A DNA stretch of 64,000 bases from Roseinatronobacter sp. S2 (GTDB lineage Bacteria; Pseudomonadota; Alphaproteobacteria; Rhodobacterales; Rhodobacteraceae), in NCBI RefSeq assembly GCF_029581395.1, contig NZ_CP121113.1, positions 3,344,001 through 3,408,000 on the forward strand, read 5' to 3'. A model generated the notes under the pieces. The model was not told the origin of the DNA. It ran no database searches and was given only the letters and a program-made list of their open reading frames with translations. The position numbers were made by a program, and so were the translations under genes. Positions 8,987 to 17,662 of the stretch are shown one piece after another. The first letter of the stretch is position 1, and the number at the start of each line of letters is the position of its first letter.

Positions 8987-9981
8987 CTTTCCCTGTTCTT
9001 CGTATATCTGCCGTGGTTCTTGCGCTTGGCACCACGCCCGCCACCGCACAAGATATCCTGCTCAACACCAGCTATGACATTGCGCGCGAATTGTTCGAGG
9101 CGCTGAATCCCGGTTTTCAGGCGTATTGGCAGGAGAGCACAGGCCGCACGGTCGCGATTGACCAAAGCCATGGCGGATCGTCGCGGCAGGCGCGTGCGAT
9201 CCTTGAAGGCCTGCCCGCTGATGTGGTGACCTTCAATCAGGAAACCGATATTGATGTGCTGGCCGAAGGGGGCTTGCTGCCCGAAGACTGGCGCGACGCG
9301 CTGCCCAATGGTGCCTCCCCTTGGTATTCGCTGCCTGCATTCCTTGTGCGCGACGGCAACCCCAAGGACATCAACGACTGGAGTGATCTTACACGCGAAG
9401 ATGTGGAGGTGATCTTCCCCAACCCGCGCACCAGCGGCAATGCACGCTACACCTATCTGGCGGCCTTCGCCTATGGGCTGGAACAAAATGACGGCGATGA
9501 AGATGCCGCCGAAGCCTTCGTCAAGGCGATCTTTGACAATGTGCCGGTGTTCGACACTGGCGGGCGCGGGGCAACCCAGACCTTCGCCGAGCGTAACATC
9601 GGGGATGTGCTGGTCACATTCGAGGCCGAAACCGGCGGCATTGCGGCAGCCTATTCCGATCAGGGGCTGGAACGCGTAACCCCGTCGATTAGTCTGTTTG
9701 CGGCGTTCCCCGTGGCGGTGGTTTCAGAAGTCGCTGAACGCAATGGCACCACAGAACTGGCTACAACCTATCTTGAATGGCTTTACACGCCGGACGCGCA
9801 GCGCATCGTCGCTGACCATTTCTACCGTGTGGCAGATGCGGATGTATCGGCAGAATTCGCCGACCAGCTGCCCGATGTGCGTCTGGTGACGGTGGATGAC
9901 GTGTTCGGCGGCTGGGACGCCGTGCAGGAAAACCACTTTGCCGAAGGCGCGCGCCTTGACAATGTGTTCGTGAACCAGTGA
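8983..9981 (+). CDS. sbp: Sulfate-binding periplasmic protein
   Basis: Periplasmic sulfate or thiosulfate receptor, 332 residues, with a signal peptide to about residue 23 (TTPATAQD). The mature start ILLNTSYDIARELFEALNPG and the SHGGSSRQARAILEGLPADVV block are hallmarks of the Sbp/CysP family. They contain the residues that hold the dehydrated sulfate ion. The ATG overlaps the cysA stop (ATGA), so the two are translationally coupled. Whether it prefers sulfate (Sbp) or thiosulfate (CysP) cannot be settled by eye. Confidence 0.92.
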   Translation: MTFPVLRISAVVLALGTTPATAQDILLNTSYDIARELFEALNPGFQAYWQESTGRTVAIDQSHGGSSRQARAILEGLPADVVTFNQETDIDVLAEGGLLPEDWRDALPNGASPWYSLPAFLVRDGNPKDINDWSDLTREDVEVIFPNPRTSGNARYTYLAAFAYGLEQNDGDEDAAEAFVKAIFDNVPVFDTGGRGATQTFAERNIGDVLVTFEAETGGIAAAYSDQGLERVTPSISLFAAFPVAVVSEVAERNGTTELATTYLEWLYTPDAQRIVADHFYRVADADVSAEFADQLPDVRLVTVDDVFGGWDAVQENHFAEGARLDNVFVNQ

Positions 9982-9985
9982 GCAG

Positions 9986-10846
9986 ATGACCACCGCAGCC
10001 ACCAATACCGGCGCGCCCATCCGCGCCAAACGCGTCCTGCCGGGGTTCACCCTAAGCCTTGGCACGACGCTGTTATATATGACGTTCATCGTGCTGATCC
10101 CGGTGATCGCGCTGATCCTGAAAGGGGCCGAAATCGGCCCCGGGGGGTTCTGGCGCATCATCTCCAGCCCGCGAGCGGTGGCTGCGTTCCAGATCACGCT
10201 GACAGCGGCACTGATCGCAACTGCCTTCAACGCGATCTACGGACTTTTGATGGCTTGGGTGCTGGTGCGCTATGAATTTCGCGGGAAACGCATCCTTGAT
10301 GCGCTGATGGATGTGCCTTTTGCGCTGCCCACAGCGGTGGCGGGTCTGTCGCTGACAGCGCTGTTTTCCGCCAATGGCTGGTTTGGTCCGGTGCTTGATG
10401 CGATGGGCATTCAGGTCGTCTACACCATCTGGGGCATTGCGCTGGCCATGGCGTTCACATCCGTCCCGTTTGTTGTACGCACCGTCCAGCCGGTGCTGGA
10501 AGACATGGACCCCGCGCTGGAACAGGCCGCGCTGACGCTTGGTGCGCCCCCCTGGGCCATCTTCACCCGCGTTGTGTTTCCCGCGATCCTGCCTGCGTGG
10601 TTGGCGGGGTGCACAACGGCTTTCGCGCGCAGTTTGGGCGAATTCGGGGCCATCGTGTTTATCGCAGGAAACCTGCCTTTCCGCACGGAAATTGCCGCCC
10701 TTCTGGCCTATATCCGGCTGGAGGAATTTGACTATAACGGCGCGGCCGCCATTGCCCTTGTATTGCTGGCTTTCGCGCTGGTGTTGCTTGTCGTGTCCAA
10801 TGTCTTGCAGGCATGGGCATCGCGCCACCGCGAGGCAAGCCGATGA
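9986..10846 (+). CDS. cysT: Sulfate ABC transporter permease CysT
   Basis: First membrane subunit of the sulfate importer, 286 residues with about six membrane spans. The cytoplasmic EAA loop that docks with CysA reads LEQAALTLGAPPWAIFTRVVFP. The sequence RSLGEFGAIVFIAGNLPFRT is characteristic of CysT/CysU. It starts four bases after the sbp stop, and its stop overlaps the cysW start, so it is within the same transcript. Confidence 0.93.
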   Translation: MTTAATNTGAPIRAKRVLPGFTLSLGTTLLYMTFIVLIPVIALILKGAEIGPGGFWRIISSPRAVAAFQITLTAALIATAFNAIYGLLMAWVLVRYEFRGKRILDALMDVPFALPTAVAGLSLTALFSANGWFGPVLDAMGIQVVYTIWGIALAMAFTSVPFVVRTVQPVLEDMDPALEQAALTLGAPPWAIFTRVVFPAILPAWLAGCTTAFARSLGEFGAIVFIAGNLPFRTEIAALLAYIRLEEFDYNGAAAIALVLLAFALVLLVVSNVLQAWASRHREASR

Positions 10847-11673
10847 CAACCGCACCCCTTGGACAACTGCCCGGCCAGACCCGCCGGGACGAGCGCATCC
10901 TGATCGGGGTGGCCGTCGGGTTGACGCTGCTGTTCATTGCGGCCCCGCTGGTGTTCATCTTCGCGCGCGCCTTCTCGCAGGGCTGGCAGGTTTATGCCGC
11001 CAATATCCTGCACCCCGCGACATTGCACGCGATCTGGCTGACAACGCTGGTCGCGATCATCGTCGTGCCCGTGAATGTGGCTTTCGGCATTGCCGCCGCG
11101 TGGGCCGTGGCCAAGCACCGCTTTCCGGGGCGCGGAATACTGGTGACACTTATCGAGATTCCGTTTTCAATTTCGCCCATCATCGCGGGTATCTGCTATC
11201 TGCTGCTTTACGGGCGGCAGGGCATACTCGGGCCATGGCTTCAGGCCAATGATCTACAGGTGGTCTTCGCGCTTCCGGGCATTGTGCTGGTCACCATGTT
11301 CGTGACGGCCCCTTTTGTCGCGCGAGAGGTCTTGCCACTGATGCAGGCGCAAGGGTCCGAGCAGGAACAGGCCGCCGTCACGCTGGGCGCGAATGGCTGG
11401 CAGATATTCACCCGCGTGACGCTGCCAAATATCAAATGGGCGCTGCTTTACGGCGCGGTGCTTTGCACAGCGCGCGCGGTGGGTGAATTTGGCGGTGTCT
11501 CGGTCGTGTCGGGCAATATTCGCGGCCAGACCAACACGCTGCCTTTGCATGTTGAACTGCTGTTCAACGACCTGAATGCAGTAGGTGCCTTTGCTGCCGC
11601 ATCTACCCTGACGCTTATCGCGGTTGTCGCACTGGTGGTGAAAACAATCCTTGAAGGGCGCAGGCAATCATAG
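10843..11673 (+). CDS. cysW: Sulfate ABC transporter permease CysW
   Basis: Second membrane subunit of the sulfate importer, 276 residues. The EAA loop is EQEQAAVTLGANGWQIFTRV, and the conserved RAVGEFGGVSVVSGNIRGQT identifies CysW. The start used overlaps the cysT stop in an ATGA, which is more convincing than an in-frame ATG 30 bases upstream inside cysT. It is the last gene of the operon and is followed by a strong inverted repeat. Confidence 0.93.
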   Translation: MTTAPLGQLPGQTRRDERILIGVAVGLTLLFIAAPLVFIFARAFSQGWQVYAANILHPATLHAIWLTTLVAIIVVPVNVAFGIAAAWAVAKHRFPGRGILVTLIEIPFSISPIIAGICYLLLYGRQGILGPWLQANDLQVVFALPGIVLVTMFVTAPFVAREVLPLMQAQGSEQEQAAVTLGANGWQIFTRVTLPNIKWALLYGAVLCTARAVGEFGGVSVVSGNIRGQTNTLPLHVELLFNDLNAVGAFAAASTLTLIAVVALVVKTILEGRRQS

Positions 11674-11729
11674 CGCATGCCACAATGGCGCTATGCGCTA
11701 TGCGAACGTCACAAGCCCGCATAGCGCAA

Positions 11730-11763
11730 CCAAAGCCCCGCACGATGGCGCGTGGGGCTTTGG
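11730..11763. terminator. Bidirectional terminator between cysW and the lactonase gene
   Basis: CCAAAGCCCC (11730-11739) pairs perfectly with GGGGCTTTGG (11754-11763), and the stem is A-rich on one side and T-rich on the other. It lies between convergent cysW and the lactonase gene, as expected for a shared terminator. A second set of inverted repeats, GCGCTATGCG (11688-11697, again at 11695-11704) with CGCATAGCGC (11718-11727), sits just before it. Confidence 0.75.
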
Positions 11764-11767
11764 GGTA

Positions 11768-12559
11768 TCAGGCATAGAAATCGGGGGCCTTCTTGAACTG
11801 CGTCCATGCATCCGGGTCATGGCCCGTGACAACCATCGCACCGGTCTTGTCGGCCAAAGCACGCATCTTTTGCACGGAACGCACCGCGTCCGTCGTCGAT
11901 GCAAGAAAGCCCGGCAGGGATTTTTCTTCCCAGTGGTCTGTCGTATAGGCAGCATCAACCGCCAGCAGGATGGGGCCACTTTGGGGCAGCCGGACCAGCA
12001 AGGATTGATGACCGGGCGCATGGCCGGGGGTGAAAACCGTGGTCAGCGTGCCATCACCATAGACGTCATAGAAGTCATCTTCGGTGCCGTTCAGGAACTG
12101 CCATTTCAGACCGGGCTTGTCGAAATCCTTGCGGATATAGCCGCCCGCCGCGAACCAGTCGGGGGTGTAGGCGTATTCGTATTCCGTGCGCTGCACGATA
12201 TGGGTGGCATTTGGAAAACGGCCCACAGCGCCAGTGTGGTCAAGGTGCAGATGTGACTGAACCACATATTTCACGTCTTCGGGCTTGATGCCCAGCTTTT
12301 CCAACTGCGCAACGCACCCCTCTGATGGGTCCATCACCGGTTTATAGACATCACAGATCCCGCCCCAATGGCCACGCGGATCGGTGGCAACTTCTACCGC
12401 GTTCCCGCCATCAATGATCGTGTGCCCCTTTGGATGGGTGATCAGGTAATAGGGCACAGGTATTTCATAATCGGCCCCGGCGCCTTCGTTCATTTTGATG
12501 TTGTGAACCTTGCATTTCAACGAGCCGCTTTGCAGCATATACAGGCGAATATCAGTCAT
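11768..12559 (-). CDS. Metallo-beta-lactamase-fold lactonase, AttM/BlcC-like
   Basis: Zinc hydrolase of the N-acyl-homoserine/gamma-butyrolactone lactonase group, 263 residues. The dinuclear zinc motif is SHLHLDHTGAVG (HxHxDH) near residue 103, with further ligands in FTPGHAPGHQSLL, AVDAAY and the C-terminal VVTGHDPD. The family opens lactone rings, and in Agrobacterium AttM/BlcC hydrolyses gamma-butyrolactone and acyl-homoserine lactones. It follows an iron alcohol dehydrogenase on the same strand, with a divergent IclR regulator, matching the blc layout. Physiological substrate is inferred from that context, not proven. Confidence 0.85.
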   Translation of the reverse strand: MTDIRLYMLQSGSLKCKVHNIKMNEGAGADYEIPVPYYLITHPKGHTIIDGGNAVEVATDPRGHWGGICDVYKPVMDPSEGCVAQLEKLGIKPEDVKYVVQSHLHLDHTGAVGRFPNATHIVQRTEYEYAYTPDWFAAGGYIRKDFDKPGLKWQFLNGTEDDFYDVYGDGTLTTVFTPGHAPGHQSLLVRLPQSGPILLAVDAAYTTDHWEEKSLPGFLASTTDAVRSVQKMRALADKTGAMVVTGHDPDAWTQFKKAPDFYA

Positions 12560-12616
12560 GGTGCCTCCTCAAGTTTGACCATTCCGGAATGTATCGGTGC
12601 CCGAAGGCACCAACCC

Positions 12617-13777
12617 TCAGTAAGCTTCGCGATAGAGTTCAAGCGCGTCCTCTTCCGTCACTTCGACAGGGTTGTTAACCAAAAGTCGTGTCTGCTTCAT
12701 TGCGTCGCGTGCAAGCATGGCAAGGCTGTCATCCGTTACACCGACGTCGCGCAGGCGCCGCGGTGCACCGCTTTCATCCATCAACGCCTGCATGAAGGTG
12801 ACGAACTGCCCTGATCGCGCTTGTGCGTCACCTGATCCGGGCGCGCCGATAACATCTGCCAGTTCCGCGTATAACGGGGCCGCAACCTTGGCATTGTAGC
12901 GCAGCACCGGCCCCAGCATCAGCGCGTTGGTCAGCCCATGTGGCAGGTGGTAGTGCCCGCCAAGCGGATAGGCCAGCGCGTGAACTGCCGCCACAGGCGA
13001 ATTCGAAAAGGCCTGCCCGGCCAGCATGGCCCCCAGCAGCATCTTTTCACGGGCTTCCTGGTTACTGCCGTCTTTGCACGCCGTGACCAGATTGGCCGAC
13101 AGCAGCCGCATCGCCTCTCTGGCCAGCGCATCAGAAAGGGGGTTCTTCTTGAACTTTGACGTATACGCCTCGATCGCGTGGACCATAGCGTCAATGCCGG
13201 TCGCCGCAGTGTGCACTGCCGGCAGGCCGATGGTCAGTTCTGCATCCAGCAGCACAAAATCCGCATATAGCTGGTTAGAGACAACGCCCATCTTTGTCGT
13301 CTCGCCCGTGGTGATGATGGAAATGTTGGTCACCTCGGACCCTGTTCCGGCGGTGGTGGGGATCAGCGCCATCGGGATGCGCGCGCCGGTGACATTGCCA
13401 ATACCATACATATCGGACAGCGCCTGATCAGATCGCGCCAGCACGGCGGCCATTTTTGCAATGTCCAAAGACGACCCGCCACCAAGCCCGATTACAATAT
13501 CGGCCCCAATGGCACGGCCGGTTTCGGCGCAGGCCGCGACAATTTTTTCAGGCGGGTCTGCGACCACATCGCTGAATATACTGACGCTAAAGCCCGCAGC
13601 TTCAAGCGATGCCTGCACAGGGTCGATCAGCCCTGCCGATATCAACCCCTTGTCGGTCACCAGCAATGCGTTGCGCCCGTCGAAACGGTCGGCAAGCAGT
13701 TCACCCAACCGCCTGGAACCGGCCCATTCAACATGAATTTGGGGCGTCGTCGTGAAACTGAAGGGGGTCATGGTCAT
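12617..13777 (-). CDS. Iron-containing alcohol dehydrogenase, possible gamma-hydroxybutyrate dehydrogenase
   Basis: Group III (iron-dependent) alcohol dehydrogenase of about 386 residues. The NAD-binding glycine motif is IGLGGGSSLDIAKM, followed by PTTAGTGSEVTN. Metal ligands lie in GIDAMVHAIEAYTS and HALAYPLGGHYHLPHG. The start with GGAGA eight bases upstream (MTMTPFSF) is chosen over a longer frame. In the Agrobacterium blc operon the equivalent enzyme oxidises gamma-hydroxybutyrate to succinic semialdehyde before the lactonase gene in the same order. The succinic semialdehyde dehydrogenase that completes that route is not in this cluster. Confidence 0.88.
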   Translation of the reverse strand: MTMTPFSFTTTPQIHVEWAGSRRLGELLADRFDGRNALLVTDKGLISAGLIDPVQASLEAAGFSVSIFSDVVADPPEKIVAACAETGRAIGADIVIGLGGGSSLDIAKMAAVLARSDQALSDMYGIGNVTGARIPMALIPTTAGTGSEVTNISIITTGETTKMGVVSNQLYADFVLLDAELTIGLPAVHTAATGIDAMVHAIEAYTSKFKKNPLSDALAREAMRLLSANLVTACKDGSNQEAREKMLLGAMLAGQAFSNSPVAAVHALAYPLGGHYHLPHGLTNALMLGPVLRYNAKVAAPLYAELADVIGAPGSGDAQARSGQFVTFMQALMDESGAPRRLRDVGVTDDSLAMLARDAMKQTRLLVNNPVEVTEEDALELYREAY

Positions 13778-13799
13778 TATGTCTTCTCCTTGATGCGCT

Positions 13800-13965
13800 T
13801 TATTGTGCGGACACGGAACCTGCGGCGCGGTTTCGCGGTGGCGCAATATCCGTAAGGATGGTCAGTTCAAAAATGTCATGCACAGCGCCGCCCTACAGAT
13901 GTGGTCTTGGCGCCGCTCCGCAGGGCATCCACCATCGGCATGGCACGGTCATTCAGCCTGAACAT
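13800..13965 (-). pseudogene. Possible broken short gene at the head of the dehydrogenase-lactonase operon
   Basis: A GGGGGGAGAT sequence stands before an ATG at 13965 that opens a 29-codon frame beginning MFRLNDRAMPMVDALRSG and stopping at 13876. Shifting one phase there gives a second coding-like stretch (HDIFELTILTDIAPPR) that ends at 13800. Together they look like one short gene broken by a frameshift, or chance. I do not recognise the family. It occupies the place where blcA would start in a blc operon, but there is no aldehyde dehydrogenase signature. Confidence 0.3.
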
Positions 13966-13981
13966 ATCTCCCCCCGAATTC

Positions 13982-13999
13982 AGTTCAATATATTGAACT
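13982..13999. promoter_or_regulatory. 18-bp perfect palindrome, candidate IclR-family operator
   Basis: AGTTCAATATATTGAACT is fully self-complementary. It lies in the divergent promoter region between the IclR-type regulator and the dehydrogenase-lactonase operon, followed at once by more AT-rich sequence that could hold the promoters. A TTC...GAA core fits what is known of several IclR-family operators. Confidence 0.65.
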
Positions 14000-14060
14000 T
14001 ATATTCCGTATATTGTACATACTAAGAAGGATAATTTGGTCATGTCAAGCTGGAGTCCCC

Positions 14061-14852
14061 ATGCCGCCATCAGTTTCCGCGTCTTCAGGGGCCACCAATG
14101 CCCCCGCATTGCGTCGTGCCGTAGCAATCCTCGACCATCTTGCAGACACCGGAACAGCCCTAAGCATGGCCGAAATTTCGCGCGCCCTTGGGCTGCCGAA
14201 AAGCACATCACATGGCCTTATCCTCGCTATGGAAGACATCGGGCTTGTCCAGCGGGTTCCGGGCGGGGGCTTTCGTATCGGGTCGCATCCGCTGCGATGG
14301 GCGCAGGGTTTTTTGTCGCAAACCGATCTGGTGACAAGCTTCAAAGCCTATTTTGCACAGAACCGTGAGCTGGCCCGGTTCACGGTCACAATGACGGTGC
14401 TTGAACATGATGAGGTGGTCTATATTGCCTGCGAACAGGCGAATCAGCCGCTTGGGGTGACGTTTCGCATCGGCATGCGGTTGCCCGCCCCCTTTACTGC
14501 AACCGGTTTGGCGCAGCTTGCATCCCAACCCGATCAAGAGATTTGCCGCCGGTTCGATGGCCACTTTCCCCAACCCCTTACAGAGCACAGCCTGCGCAAT
14601 GTGCCAGAGTTGCTGAACGAGCTAGAGGCGGTTCGCGAACGCGGCTTTTCGATTGATAATGGACAGGTGCGACAAGGAATGATTTGTCTGGGCACTATTC
14701 TGCGTGATCATACAAACGCAGCCGTTGCGGGCATCGCCGTGTCGCTGACGCGGCAGGAAGCCACACCAGACGTGATCGATATGCTGGGCACAACGCTACA
14801 GGTCACGGCGCAAGGTATTTCCAGACAACTGGGATACGAGCACAAGCCCTGA
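14061..14852 (+). CDS. IclR-family transcriptional regulator, BlcR-like by position
   Basis: IclR-type regulator of 263 residues. The N-terminal winged helix runs from about residue 12 to 75 (ALRRAVAILDHLAD, MAEISRALGLPKSTSHGLI, LVQRVPGGGFRIG). The C-terminal effector domain has the usual FTATGLAQLA and GFSIDNGQVRQGMICLGTILRD segments. The ATG at 14061 has TGGAG upstream. It is divergent from the dehydrogenase-lactonase operon across a perfect palindrome, the same arrangement as Agrobacterium BlcR (AttJ), an IclR-family repressor released by succinic semialdehyde. Its effector here is unknown. Confidence 0.85.
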   Translation: MPPSVSASSGATNAPALRRAVAILDHLADTGTALSMAEISRALGLPKSTSHGLILAMEDIGLVQRVPGGGFRIGSHPLRWAQGFLSQTDLVTSFKAYFAQNRELARFTVTMTVLEHDEVVYIACEQANQPLGVTFRIGMRLPAPFTATGLAQLASQPDQEICRRFDGHFPQPLTEHSLRNVPELLNELEAVRERGFSIDNGQVRQGMICLGTILRDHTNAAVAGIAVSLTRQEATPDVIDMLGTTLQVTAQGISRQLGYEHKP

Positions 14853-14930
14853 AAGCGCGGAAAACTCCGTCTGACGCTTGGTTCTGCCGCCGCATCAGCT
14901 TGCCCTGCCCCGCCACTCATGGCGATGCAC

Positions 14931-15842
14931 TTACAGCTCGGTGCTTTCGCTGGCGCGTGACGATGCGCCAACGCTGCCCCAACGCCTTAGCATCCAATAC
15001 CATTGGGCAGGGTTTTCCAGTATCCGCGCCGACAGGCTGTCATTGAACGCACGCGTCATGGTGATGCTGTCAGTATGCGGAATCGGGGCTTCGAATTCGA
15101 CACTGAATGCATTTCCGTCGTCAATGCGAATGCCATATGCGGGGATCATGGGCAGGTCGTATTTCAGGGCCAGCTGGGCCGCAGACAGCGATGTAAGGGC
15201 ATCATGTCCAAGGAAAGGCAGCCAGATACCTTCTACATATTTTTCGTCCAGCAGGATCGATACAATCCCCCCACCCCGAAGATGACGCACAAGCGCCCTG
15301 GTCCCGACGCGGCCGGTTGCCAGAATGGGTGTGCCGCCTGCTTCAATTCCAGTGCGGATCCGGCGTTCATAATGGCGGTTCTTGTTGGGGCGATAGACCG
15401 CGCCACTTTCAAGCCCGTTCATTTTTACCACGGCGCGCACGGCTTCCCATTGTCCGAAATGGCCAGACACAATGATGGCCCCTTTGCCCATGGCCTGCGC
15501 CTCTTTCAAGGCATCCAGACCGGGGCCAGAGGCCTTGAATTTATGGTGCTGGGTCTGGAATTCAGCGTCGTGGTATATCTCGAACAGCGTTCGCCCCATA
15601 TGCCTGCCCATATCCTGGCCAAGCTTTGCGCGCGCGCTGCGCTTCATATCGGGGAAAACCCGTCTGGCTTCACGGTCAAACCGCCATCTGGCGGGCGGGA
15701 ACCAGCGCATGATCATTGCGAATGTTGTTCCCAACCCGCGCGAGCGCGAGTCAAAGGAACGCCAGCGCAGAACCGTAAGCGCGGACCACAACGGGAAGTA
15801 TCTTGCATGATGCAGAACTGATTTCAGCGACTTTGAGAGCAT
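14931..15842 (-). CDS. LpxL/HtrB-like lysophospholipid acyltransferase
   Basis: Member of the lauroyl/myristoyl acyltransferase family that adds secondary acyl chains to lipid A. The catalytic HxxxxE is in VSGHFGQWEAVRA, and the later VSILLDEKYVEGIWLPFLG matches the family's second conserved block. About 303 residues from the ATG at 15842 (MLSKSLKSVLHHARYF). The start is uncertain, since an upstream ATG at 15920 gives an extra hydrophobic N-terminus and neither has a strong ribosome site. It is on the same strand as exoD and the TetR gene, with about 230 bases between. Members of this family also act on ornithine or other lipids. Confidence 0.82.
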   Translation of the reverse strand: MLSKSLKSVLHHARYFPLWSALTVLRWRSFDSRSRGLGTTFAMIMRWFPPARWRFDREARRVFPDMKRSARAKLGQDMGRHMGRTLFEIYHDAEFQTQHHKFKASGPGLDALKEAQAMGKGAIIVSGHFGQWEAVRAVVKMNGLESGAVYRPNKNRHYERRIRTGIEAGGTPILATGRVGTRALVRHLRGGGIVSILLDEKYVEGIWLPFLGHDALTSLSAAQLALKYDLPMIPAYGIRIDDGNAFSVEFEAPIPHTDSITMTRAFNDSLSARILENPAQWYWMLRRWGSVGASSRASESTEL

Positions 15843-16068
15843 GGCTCTGTATGATTGGGTTCGACCGGAAAGCCAAACAAAAATTCCGCGACAGACGCAG
15901 ATGAACCAGACCCATTGCAACTGGTGTCGGCATCACATTCATGATGGCAATTGCTGACACTGCGGGCAGGGGCATGCGCGCGCCCAGCGCCCATACCATT
16001 TCGGATCGCAGGCTTTGTCCATTCGGGCGCCTGCGCAGGGCGATGAAAAGGCCGCACCCGCATGGACA

Positions 16069-16710
16069 TCAAGATATTGCGAGTTTCGTGATGATCAGGA
16101 TCGCCAACGCGAAACCACCCAACCCGAACGCAGCCAGCAGGCCATCACGCACCAGAAGCGCCGCAGAAAGAACCGTCACAACCAAAGCAAGCGTGGTCGC
16201 GGAAAAAGGAACCAGTTCCAGAAAGGGCATTGCCAGCCCACATGACACGCATACGGCAAGCGCCAGTTGCCTGCCCGGAAATGCGAAAAACCAATTCACC
16301 CGCGCGACAGACCTGCGGTCGATAAACCGGGCTGCACGATCAAGCCCGACAAGCGCCCTCCCCAGCCGGTCCGCGGACAACTGCCGACGAAGCACGAATG
16401 CGGGCAGCCAGATTGTCGGGCGCGCCAGCAGAATCTGCAACGCAACCAAGGCAATCGTCAGCCCCCCAAGCGATGACAGGCCGGGTATGCCGCTTAGCGG
16501 CGTCACAAGGATCAGGGCGGGCAACAGCAGCAGCACGGGTTGCAGCGCCGGGTCCATGGCGCGCACAATCGTGTCGATTGTCACAGATGGTCCGGTAATT
16601 GCACCCCGGATACGGTTCAGAATGTCCTGAACCGGGCGCACATGCAGTTCCTGCGCTTCGCTTGCCCTGGTCTTTGATCTGTCGCCAAGAATCCAGCATT
16701 GCCCCATCAT
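16069..16710 (-). CDS. ExoD-family membrane protein
   Basis: Hydrophobic protein of 213 residues matching the exopolysaccharide synthesis ExoD family of rhizobia and other alphaproteobacteria. Features are VTPLSGIPGLSSLGGLTIALVALQ, the internal ARPTIWLPAFVLRR and a C-terminal pair of membrane spans (AMPFLELVPFSATTLALV). About four membrane segments are visible. The start overlaps the stop of the upstream TetR gene by four bases, so the two are co-translated and the regulator may control it. The biochemical role of ExoD proteins is not established. Confidence 0.8.
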   Translation of the reverse strand: MMGQCWILGDRSKTRASEAQELHVRPVQDILNRIRGAITGPSVTIDTIVRAMDPALQPVLLLLPALILVTPLSGIPGLSSLGGLTIALVALQILLARPTIWLPAFVLRRQLSADRLGRALVGLDRAARFIDRRSVARVNWFFAFPGRQLALAVCVSCGLAMPFLELVPFSATTLALVVTVLSAALLVRDGLLAAFGLGGFALAILIITKLAIS

Positions 16711-17354
16711 TGTGACTTGGCCGCCGGAACAAGAATAGCGCGACTGATTTCCATAAGATACATCCAGTCATCAATTTCGGCTGTTGCAATCTTGGTCTTC
16801 ATGTCGATGTGTAAAAACGAATGCCCGTGCACCGACGACCACAGCATATAGGCGCGGCGCTGGGTGTCCGGATCATCGGGCGGCAGTTCCAGACAGGCGG
16901 CGACCGCGTGAACAATCACGCCAAAGCATCTTTCGCCCTTTGCCAGCAGGTCAGGGTAATTTTCATGCCCTTCGGTCAGGCCAAACATCAGCCGGAAGAC
17001 GCCGGGTTCGGCCCTTGCAAAACTGACATATGCCTGCCCGACAGCCGCCACCGCCTGCAACGAGGCGGGCGCATGTGCTGCGGCCCCGGCCTGCATGGCG
17101 GTGCGCAGCCGGTCCATGGCTTCACTGACCACGCCGCGCAAAATCTCATGGCGGTCCTTGAAATGCTTGTAGGGCGCGGCGGAACTGACGCCTGCACGAC
17201 GCGCCGCTTCGGCCACAGAAAATCCGTCCGGGCCATGGGCTTCGACAAGCTTGCGCACTGTTGCAATCAGCTGCGCGCGAAGGTCGCCGTGGTGATAGGC
17301 AGCCTTCTGCTTCACCTCTGGCAATGGGTCGTTGACGGAGGTTGCAACAGGCAT
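16707..17354 (-). CDS. TetR-family regulator
   Basis: TetR/AcrR-type repressor, 215 residues. The DNA-binding helix-turn-helix is in the N-terminal 70 residues (FSVAEAARRAGVSSAAPYKHFKDRHEILRGVV). The C-terminal region with YVSFARAEPGVFRLMFGLTEG and WSSVHGHSFLHID is the TetR_C_33/WHG type of ligand domain. It is the first gene of a set with exoD, whose start overlaps its stop. The effector is unknown. Confidence 0.88.
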   Translation of the reverse strand: MPVATSVNDPLPEVKQKAAYHHGDLRAQLIATVRKLVEAHGPDGFSVAEAARRAGVSSAAPYKHFKDRHEILRGVVSEAMDRLRTAMQAGAAAHAPASLQAVAAVGQAYVSFARAEPGVFRLMFGLTEGHENYPDLLAKGERCFGVIVHAVAACLELPPDDPDTQRRAYMLWSSVHGHSFLHIDMKTKIATAEIDDWMYLMEISRAILVPAAKSQ

Positions 17355-17662
17355 CAGGTTTTGTCTTTTCGCTCGGGCAAGTGTTGAAGCACTTTTCTCT
17401 CAGGTGTAAGTTAGCACCTCTCACATGCGTTGGCAAGCGCTGGGAACGGCCAGACAGCATAAACCCGACCGAAAGCTACTGCGCATAAGTCGGTAGTTAA
17501 ACTTGCTTTTCAAATGCTGCAAACACACTACCATACTTGTCAACAATTTGTTTTACAGACATACTGCGGAAATTATCGGGCATGAATATGAGCATTGGAG
17601 CCACCCATAAAATACCAAACCCGACGCGCGCAGGCGACGTGCCAGCAACCACCCGTGCGGGC
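17355..17662. other. Intergenic region with possible TetR operator
   Basis: No gene seen. AGGTGTAAGTTAGCACCT (17402-17419), with AGGTG/CACCT arms, lies 48 bases upstream of the TetR gene and could be its own operator. The rest has no clear signal. Confidence 0.3.

Noticed and set aside
16340..16789. Minus-strand frame overlapping exoD and tetR
   Set aside because: Out-of-phase shadow across two well-supported genes; no motif.
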